From an uncultured Myxococcales bacterium (GTDB lineage: Bacteria > Myxococcota_A > Polyangia > Polyangiales > Polyangiaceae), in NCBI GenBank assembly GCA_937902985.1, contig CALFNG010000531.1, forward strand, positions 1-51,593: a DNA stretch of 51,593 nt, written 5' to 3'. Of the stretch, positions 46,656 through 51,593 are shown piece by piece. The first letter of the stretch is position 1, and every line of letters starts with the position of its first letter. The notes beneath the pieces are model-generated. The model made no database searches. It saw only the letters and a list, made by a program, of their open reading frames with translations, and had not been told where the DNA came from. A program made the position numbers and the translations under genes.

Positions 46656-47822
46656 TCATGCGACACGCCGCACGGCGTCGACGACGCGGAGCCTCGAGGC
46701 GCGCCAGGCCGGGATGGCTCCGGCGACGCCGCCCGCCGCCCCGGCCAGGGCGACCCCGAGCGCCGCGGTGCTCGTCGCGAGCTGGAAGTAAGGTAAGAGG
46801 GCGCCCATCGTCTCTTCGACGATCCGGCCGATGAAGAGGTTGATGAACGGCCAGCCGAGCACGGCGCCGAGCGCGCCGCCGAGCGCGCCCATCGCGAACG
46901 ACTCGATGACGACCCAGAGCACGATGTGCCGCGGCAGGAACCCGATCGCGCGAAGAACGCCGTACTCGTTCGTGCGCTCGCGCGTCCCCATCGCGATGGT
47001 GTTGCCGAGCACGAGGGTCAGTATGAGCAGGATGACCGCGGAGATGACGTCGATGGCCTTCAATACGGCGCTGAACATCCCGAGCATCGACGCGTTGAAG
47101 CTGTGCTCGTCTTGCGACAGCGTCTGTGTGTCGCGGTCGTCGAACAGCTGGTCGATCTCCAGGCCGAGCGCCGCCGCGCGTGAGGGGTCGTCGACGCGAC
47201 TCACGATCCAGCCGACGGTGTCGCGGCGAACCGCCGGGACGCCGTCGTTCATGTACTCCCAGTGGAATACGAGCGTCGACCGGTCGACCGACTTGGCGGT
47301 GGCCGTGTAGATCCCGTCGATTCGCAGCTCGAGGTCGCCCGGGACCGAGCCGCTGCGGAGCGTCATCTTGTCGCCCACGTTCCACCCGAGCTTGCGGGCC
47401 AGGACGTCGCCCACGATCGCACCCTGCCGGTCGTGCTGGAATCGTTCGAGCGCGTCAGGCGCGACGTGCATCTCGTCGAAGACGGCGAAATAGGTCGCCG
47501 GGTCGACCGCGAGCGTGTTGAAGAACTCCGAGTCGTGCCTCGGGTCCTTGCCTCCGAACCAGTCGGCCCACGTCACCGCTCGGACGTGCGGCGCGCGGCG
47601 CACCTCCTCGACGTAGCGCTTGGGTAGCGACATCACGAACGTCACCTTGTGGCGCGTGACCACCCGATCGCGGGCGGCGTACTCGGACGCCGAGGTCCAG
47701 GCCCAGACGACGGTCCGTAGAAGGAGAAACGCCACGATCGCGATCGCCACCGCGACGACCGTGAGCGCGGCGCGGAACCGGTTGCGCGCCAGGTTTCGGA
47801 GAGCAAGCCCGGCGAGCGTCAT
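46656..47822 (-). CDS. ABC transporter permease of the FtsX/MacB type
   Basis: This 388-residue protein has the FtsX topology: an N-terminal helix after ALRNLARNRFRAALTV, a large periplasmic domain (about 45-255) and three C-terminal helices with the MacB-type signature TRERTNEYGVLRAIGFLPRHI and a final PAWRASRLRVVDAVR. Such permeases transport no small substrate by themselves but transmit ATPase action to the periplasm or export lipoproteins. No ATPase gene is adjacent. The ATG at 47822 has no good ribosome site; an alternative ATG 15 codons upstream (47867) would overlap the divergent gene. Confidence 0.85.
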   Translation of the reverse strand: MTLAGLALRNLARNRFRAALTVVAVAIAIVAFLLLRTVVWAWTSASEYAARDRVVTRHKVTFVMSLPKRYVEEVRRAPHVRAVTWADWFGGKDPRHDSEFFNTLAVDPATYFAVFDEMHVAPDALERFQHDRQGAIVGDVLARKLGWNVGDKMTLRSGSVPGDLELRIDGIYTATAKSVDRSTLVFHWEYMNDGVPAVRRDTVGWIVSRVDDPSRAAALGLEIDQLFDDRDTQTLSQDEHSFNASMLGMFSAVLKAIDVISAVILLILTLVLGNTIAMGTRERTNEYGVLRAIGFLPRHIVLWVVIESFAMGALGGALGAVLGWPFINLFIGRIVEETMGALLPYFQLATSTAALGVALAGAAGGVAGAIPAWRASRLRVVDAVRRVA

Positions 47823-47839
47823 GGCGGTAGGATGGGAGC

Positions 47840-48880
47840 GTGAAATCTCCGATTCGTCGATGGGCATTCGAGGCCCTCGAATTCGTTTCCGGCCTCGTGC
47901 CCGCCGGCCCGTTCGACACCCAGGGCGGCCTCGCGCGGGATCTCGCCACCCTGGCGCGCGCCTACGGCGTCGACGCGATGACCCCGGCGACGTTCGACGA
48001 CCTCCGTGCCGCCCGTACCGGATATTTCGCGACCCCCCGGGACTACTACACGTCGACGGAGGCGCAGTTCAGCGGGCTTCACTCGCCCGAGGGCTCCGTC
48101 CATTTCGGCCTCGCCTGGGACGGCCGCTTTCACGCGGATGGATTCCTCGAGCAAGCCCACCTGGTCGAGGCGCTGGTGAGGCGCACGGGTGCGCGACACG
48201 TCCTCGAGATCGGTTCGGGCAAGGGCCTCAACGGGATCGAGCTCGCGCGGCGCAACCCGGACGTCTCGTTCGCGGGCGTCGACATCACGCCGCTCCATGT
48301 TCGCATTGCGTCCGAGCGAGGGGCCGGGCTCGCGAACCTCCGGTTCGTCGAGTGCGACTTCCACCGCCTGACCCCATGGAAGGACCAGAGCCTCGATCTC
48401 GTCTTCGACGTCGAGGCCGGGTGCTACGCCGACACGCCCGAGAAGCTCCACGCCTCGTTCGCCGAGCTGCGCCGCGTGCTCCGACCGGGGGGCCTCTTCG
48501 TGACCTTCGGCTGGTGCCGGACGAACGCGTTCGGCAGCCTCGATCGCCAGGCGCAGCTCGCCGCCGAACTCGTCGAGCGAGCGTGGGTGGTGCACCAGTT
48601 TCCCATCGAGCGCTCGTGGGACCGGGCCGCCGGCGAGGTCGGGTTCGCCGCCGGCGAGCGGCGCGACCTCCGCGAGGCGTCGATGCCGAGCGTCGTGCGC
48701 CTGTACCGCCAGGCGCGGATCTTCTACGCGTCGCTCGCGAGCCCGGCGAGGCCCCTGGTGCGAAGGCTGATGCGTCGCTCGACGCACAACGCCGTCTCGG
48801 CGCTCATGCTGCCTCACACCTATGGTCTCGGGGCCCTCGAATACCGGATGGCCACTCTCACGGCGCCGCGCGCGTCATGA
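47840..48880 (+). CDS. SAM-dependent methyltransferase (Erg6/MT11-like)
   Basis: This 346-residue protein has an N-terminal helical extension (about 90 residues) and then a class I methyltransferase core: motif I VLEIGSGKGLNGIELAR near 120, the acidic residue in FAGVDITPLHV, and LDLVFDVEAGCYADTPEK. The C-terminal helices are similar to sterol and tocopherol-type methyltransferases. The start is GTG at 47840 with GGGAG before it. Only 17 bases separate it from the start of the divergent permease gene. A link to the prenylated product of the 42516 cluster is possible but not shown. Confidence 0.8.
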   Translation: MKSPIRRWAFEALEFVSGLVPAGPFDTQGGLARDLATLARAYGVDAMTPATFDDLRAARTGYFATPRDYYTSTEAQFSGLHSPEGSVHFGLAWDGRFHADGFLEQAHLVEALVRRTGARHVLEIGSGKGLNGIELARRNPDVSFAGVDITPLHVRIASERGAGLANLRFVECDFHRLTPWKDQSLDLVFDVEAGCYADTPEKLHASFAELRRVLRPGGLFVTFGWCRTNAFGSLDRQAQLAAELVERAWVVHQFPIERSWDRAAGEVGFAAGERRDLREASMPSVVRLYRQARIFYASLASPARPLVRRLMRRSTHNAVSALMLPHTYGLGALEYRMATLTAPRAS

Positions 48881-48912
48881 TGGCCCGGCTCTCATCCGCA
48901 TCCGCCGCGGGC

Positions 48913-49980
48913 TCAGGGTTTGATCGCCACCTTGAGGACGCCATCCCGGTGGTTGGCGAACAGATCGTACGCTTTCTCGATGTCCGCGAGCGCAAACGAG
49001 TGCGTCACGAGGTCGCCGAAGGGGAAGCGCTTCGCCTTGACGATGCTCATCAGACGCCGCATGCGCTCCTTGCCGCCCGGGCACAAGGTCGTCCGGATCG
49101 TGTGATCGCCGAGGCCGGACGCGATGAGCTCTCGCGGGATCGAGAGATGGCCCGAGTAGACCCCGAGGCTCGAGAGCGTCCCCCCGGGGCGGACGCTCGT
49201 CAGGCAGCTTTCGAACGTCGATGGCAGGCCCAGCGCTTCGATGGCCACGTCGACGCCGCCACCGGTGAGTCGCTTGATCTCGAAGGCCGCGTCCTGACTG
49301 AACGGGTCGATCACGACGTCGGCGCCCATGCGACGCGCCATGGCCTGCCGCTCGGGCACCGACTCGACGGCGATGACGAGCGAGGCGCCGCACAGGCGAG
49401 CGCCCGCGGTCGCGCACAGGCCGATGGGGCCCTGCGCGAAGACCGCCACGGCATCCCCGACGCGTACGCGGCCGGTCTCGGCGGCGGAGATGCCCGTCGA
49501 CATGATGTCCGGGCACATGAGGACCTCGGCGTCCGTAAGATCCCCTGGGATGCGGGCGAGGTTCGCCTGCGCGTCGGGAACGAGGACGTACTCGGCCTGG
49601 CACCCGTCGATGGTGTTGCCGAATCGCCACCCGCCCGCCGCCTCGAAGCTCTCCGCTCCGTGACTGCACTGGGCGCCGTCGTTCGAGAGGCAGGCACGGC
49701 ACTGCCCGCACGGCGTGATCGCGCCGACGAGGACGCGTTCGCCCTGGGTGAACCCCTTCACGCCGACGCCGAGCTCCTCGATCGAGCCCACGGGCTCGTG
49801 GCCGACGATCAAGCCGGGCTTGACGGGATACTCGCCCTTCAAGATGTGGACGTCCGTTCCACAGATCGTGGTCAGCGAGACTTTAACGAGCGCCTCGCCG
49901 GGCCCAGCCACGGGGCGAGGAACCTCGCGAATCTCGATCTTGCCTTTGCCCAGGAACACCGCGGCTCTCATCGTCTTCAT
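48913..49980 (-). CDS. Zinc-dependent alcohol dehydrogenase (MDR family)
   Basis: This 355-residue NAD(P)-linked dehydrogenase shows catalytic zinc ligands in TTICGTDVHI and VGHEPVGSI, a structural zinc group in PCGQCRACLSNDGAQC, and the coenzyme turn VFAQGPIGLCATAGARLCGA. Related genes lie in many anaerobiosis and hypoxia clusters, where they reduce aldehydes to alcohols. ATG 49980 has GGAGG four bases upstream; an ATG three codons later gives a looser spacing. It is divergent from the 50177 gene and has a sigma-54-like promoter whose leader contains the ribosome site. Confidence 0.9.
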   Translation of the reverse strand: MKTMRAAVFLGKGKIEIREVPRPVAGPGEALVKVSLTTICGTDVHILKGEYPVKPGLIVGHEPVGSIEELGVGVKGFTQGERVLVGAITPCGQCRACLSNDGAQCSHGAESFEAAGGWRFGNTIDGCQAEYVLVPDAQANLARIPGDLTDAEVLMCPDIMSTGISAAETGRVRVGDAVAVFAQGPIGLCATAGARLCGASLVIAVESVPERQAMARRMGADVVIDPFSQDAAFEIKRLTGGGVDVAIEALGLPSTFESCLTSVRPGGTLSSLGVYSGHLSIPRELIASGLGDHTIRTTLCPGGKERMRRLMSIVKAKRFPFGDLVTHSFALADIEKAYDLFANHRDGVLKVAIKP

Positions 49981-50003
49981 CGCGCACCTCCGTGGTCTGG
50001 GCC

Positions 50004-50019
50004 ACAGCACGATGCGGGC
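50004..50019 (-). promoter_or_regulatory. Sigma-54-like promoter of the alcohol dehydrogenase gene
   Basis: The minus strand reads CGGCCCGCATCGTGCT with exact GG-N10-GC spacing. The predicted start is near 49993, giving a 13-base leader with GGAGG. The activator-like site at 50071-50087 is centred 86 bases upstream. Confidence 0.5.
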
Positions 50020-50070
50020 CGACGCCGCCGCGTGCGATGCGCGACAAAACGCGGGCCCATTCGCCGGCGA

Positions 50071-50087
50071 GACGCATTTTCTGCGTC
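50071..50087. promoter_or_regulatory. Shared upstream inverted repeat between divergent sigma-54 promoters
   Basis: GACGCA and TGCGTC with a TTTTC centre form a perfect 17-base inverted repeat (core CGCA-N5-TGCG). Its centre is 86 bases from the predicted start of the alcohol dehydrogenase gene and 96 bases from that of the 50177 gene, much like the arrangement at 36372. Confidence 0.55.
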
Positions 50088-50148
50088 GGTGTGCGATTCG
50101 TTCGCTCGGGTCGCAGGCGTTCGCGAGGGCGTGGGAGGTGCGACGCGC

Positions 50149-50164
50149 CGGCATCATCCATGCT
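50149..50164 (+). promoter_or_regulatory. Sigma-54-like promoter of the 50177 gene
   Basis: The sequence CGGCATCATCCATGCT has exact GG-N10-GC spacing. The predicted start is near 50175, two bases before the ATG, so the message would be leaderless. Confidence 0.5.
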
Positions 50165-50176
50165 TGGTGACGCCGT

Positions 50177-50611
50177 ATGACCGAACCTCACAAGGTCCAT
50201 TGTTACGGCCGGGTCCACCGGTCGTACGAGTCCGTGCGCGGCTCCCTCCACAAGCTGGTCACCGCCGGCGACGCGGCGCCCGTCAGCGTCCACTCGATCC
50301 GCGATGAGCACGGCATTGCCGGGTTGCCGGACCTCACGCGAGCCACGCTCGGCGTGAAAGACGCGGCGCCCGTCGACTCGAATCGCCTTGCCTCCGCGGA
50401 GATCTATGCGTCGGCAGTGTCTCCCTCCGAGACCCAGATCGAGATCGAGGGCCATTGCATCGATCAAGTCCGCGGCTGGGTCGACCCGAGGGCTCGGGAG
50501 GTTGCCGAGATGCATGTTCACACGCTGCTCGAAGGCGTCATCGAACGGATTCGACTCGACGTCGACGAACCCCTGCCGAGCGCCGCGAGTGTCACGCCGC
50601 TCCGTCGTTGA
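50177..50611 (+). CDS. SRPBCC-like protein, uncharacterised family, copy 2
   Basis: This 144-residue protein is related to the 35800-36300 product. It opens HCYGRVHRSYESVRGSLHKL and later has SETQIEIEGHCIDQVRGWVD and a closing helix AEMHVHTLLEGVIERIRLD; the same landmarks (YG-V-R-YE-VR, SET/AET-EGxY/C, final VIExIR) occur in copy 1 in the same order. It lacks about 25 residues of the middle. No signal peptide or catalytic motif. It is divergent from an alcohol dehydrogenase gene and has its own sigma-54-like element. Function unknown. Confidence 0.7.
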   Translation: MTEPHKVHCYGRVHRSYESVRGSLHKLVTAGDAAPVSVHSIRDEHGIAGLPDLTRATLGVKDAAPVDSNRLASAEIYASAVSPSETQIEIEGHCIDQVRGWVDPRAREVAEMHVHTLLEGVIERIRLDVDEPLPSAASVTPLRR

Positions 50612-50750
50612 GGCGAGGCTCGGATCGGGTCCGGGATTGAAGCGCCCTCGACCGTGTCGGCAGGGGGCCAGTTTTTCGAATTTCCTTAGCGGCTCGTGGT
50701 CAGGTTGTTCGCCGTTCATGTTGCTCGCCGCGGGCGGCGCGATGGCCGCG

Positions 50751-50849
50751 TTCCTGCTCGATCTCGGGCTGCCCGACCTCGACGGCGTCGACGTCACGCG
50801 GCGCCTCCGCGAGTGGACCCAGACGCCCATCATCATCCTGGAAGCTCGA
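50751..50849 (+). pseudogene. Receiver-domain fragment of a KdpE-type regulator
   Basis: About 33 codons read FLLDLGLPDLDGVDVTRRLR and EWTQTPIIILEAR, matching the region after the acceptor Asp of KdpE-like response regulators. The N-terminal acidic pocket and the DNA-binding domain are absent, and the frame stops at 50861. The remaining parts of 50612-50970 show no other recognised feature. Confidence 0.75.
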
Positions 50850-50970
50850 GTGAGAGGCTAACCGAGCTCCTCCTGGGTGAGGCCGAGGGCCATCTGACAG
50901 TGAATCAGGAGAGCGGCTCCCCCTGGCACCTTGTGCTCACGTGGGGGGCATTCCGTCCGGGCGTCGCGAC

Positions 50971-51593
50971 TCATACAGAAGACTGGATCGGGAGCCCGGC
51001 TTTTCGCTGGAAACACCACCACAAGAGCAAGAACAGTCCGACCAGCAGCGCGATGGGGGTGACGCCCGTGACCGCGATGAAGCGCATCAATCGCAGGCGC
51101 TTGCGCCCGGCCGTGACCTCGACCAGATGCCCGGCGAGCCCGGAGATCCTGACCTGCGACGGACGGTCGAGATCCGCCTTGAACGCGGCGGCCGTCGCGT
51201 AGCGTTCCGCCGGGTCGCGGCGCAAGGCGCGAAGGACGATCTCTTCGGCCTGCTCGGAGATGTTCGAGCACAGCTCGCGCGGCGCCTTCGGGTCGCCGAT
51301 CTGTCGGGCGCTCGCGACCACGAACGGGTCGTCGCCTTCGAACGGGGGATGCCCCGTGAGCATCTCGTACAGCATGGCGCCCAGCGCGTAGATATCGACG
51401 CTCGGCTGCCCGCGGCGGCGACGGAGCTGCTCAGGCGCGACGTAGTCCGCGGTGGCGATGAGCGGCGCGGATCCGAACGCGAAGCGACCCCTCGCGATCT
51501 CGTGCGCCATGCCGAGGTCGATCACGCGAACGGACCCGTCGTCGCAGAGGAGCACGTTGCCCGGCTTGAGGTCGTAGTGCACGATGCCATGGC
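50971..51593 (-). CDS. Serine/threonine protein kinase, partial at the window edge
   Basis: The visible 207 residues are the C-terminal part of a Hanks-type kinase; the N-terminus lies beyond 51593. The catalytic loop reads HGIVHYDLKPGNVLL, with Tyr in place of the usual Arg of HRD, and the metal-binding motif reads IDLGMAHE (DLG instead of DFG). Then come TADYVAPEQLRRRRGQPSVDIYALGAMLYEML, the activation and F-helix segments. A single transmembrane helix (residues of about 160-185 here, VTGVTPIALLVGLFLLLWWC) ends the protein, with only a short outer tail. Such kinases are abundant in myxobacteria. Confidence 0.9.
   Translation of the reverse strand, partial: HGIVHYDLKPGNVLLCDDGSVRVIDLGMAHEIARGRFAFGSAPLIATADYVAPEQLRRRRGQPSVDIYALGAMLYEMLTGHPPFEGDDPFVVASARQIGDPKAPRELCSNISEQAEEIVLRALRRDPAERYATAAAFKADLDRPSQVRISGLAGHLVEVTAGRKRLRLMRFIAVTGVTPIALLVGLFLLLWWCFQRKAGLPIQSSV

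Overview
The window is about 51.6 kb of very GC-rich DNA from what is most likely a member of the Myxococcota (myxobacteria), possibly of the Polyangiales type. The signs are lipoproteins with long Asp/Ala/Pro-rich tails, many orphan histidine kinases and single-domain receivers, a Ser/Thr protein kinase, NtrC-type sigma-54 control, a fused CcoN-CcoO oxidase subunit and many isolated enzyme genes. This assignment is inferred from gene content and base composition only. No rRNA, tRNA, insertion sequence, CRISPR array or phage module was seen.

Layout. Positions 1-9600 hold a 10-bp tandem repeat, a cytochrome c lipoprotein with a 2-oxoglutarate oxygenase, glutathione-dependent formaldehyde dehydrogenase (frmA), an acyl-CoA ligase, several envelope hypotheticals, a YeeE/YedE transporter pair and a glycine-zipper protein. 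Positions 9600-13000 hold a GMC oxidoreductase remnant, a GntR regulator with its divergent partner, a VOC protein and an alpha/beta hydrolase. Positions 13000-18700 hold a CBS-domain/receiver operon and a stomatin-phosphoketolase operon. Positions 18400-27900 are signalling genes: three histidine kinases, a CheY-like receiver and a receiver/CheX protein, with a GST and an SDR enzyme between them. Positions 27950-36300 are a complete cbb3 oxidase locus in the order ccoI-ccoS-ccoNO-ccoQ-ccoP-ccoG-safE on the minus strand. Positions 36300-42200 hold an NtrC-type activator surrounded by stress genes (translational-machinery-type protein, APH/P-loop kinase fusion, universal stress protein, VIT1/CCC1). 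Positions 42500-45700 are a four-gene cluster of UbiE-like, Coq4-like, UbiA-like and SRPBCC proteins. The rest holds a lipoprotein, an FtsX-type permease, a methyltransferase, an alcohol dehydrogenase, a second copy of an uncharacterised SRPBCC-like family and a truncated kinase.

How the genes may work together. Many genes for low-oxygen or stationary life (cbb3 oxidase, Hrp1-like CBS protein, universal stress protein, alcohol dehydrogenase, VIT1, APH/P-loop fusion) have sigma-54-like -24/-12 elements directly upstream. Several of these share an inverted repeat with core CGCA-N5-TGCG centred about 76, 86, 96 or 106 bp upstream of the predicted start, on a 10-bp helical period. The NtrC-type gene at 37046 is the natural candidate activator. 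The gene list resembles the mycobacterial DosR dormancy regulon, here apparently under sigma-54 control. This is the most interesting inference in the window.

A second theme is decay. At least seven short recognisable gene pieces (YciI-type, GMC oxidoreductase, ATP synthase beta, GGDEF, kinase N-terminus, CBS, KdpE receiver) lie between intact genes.
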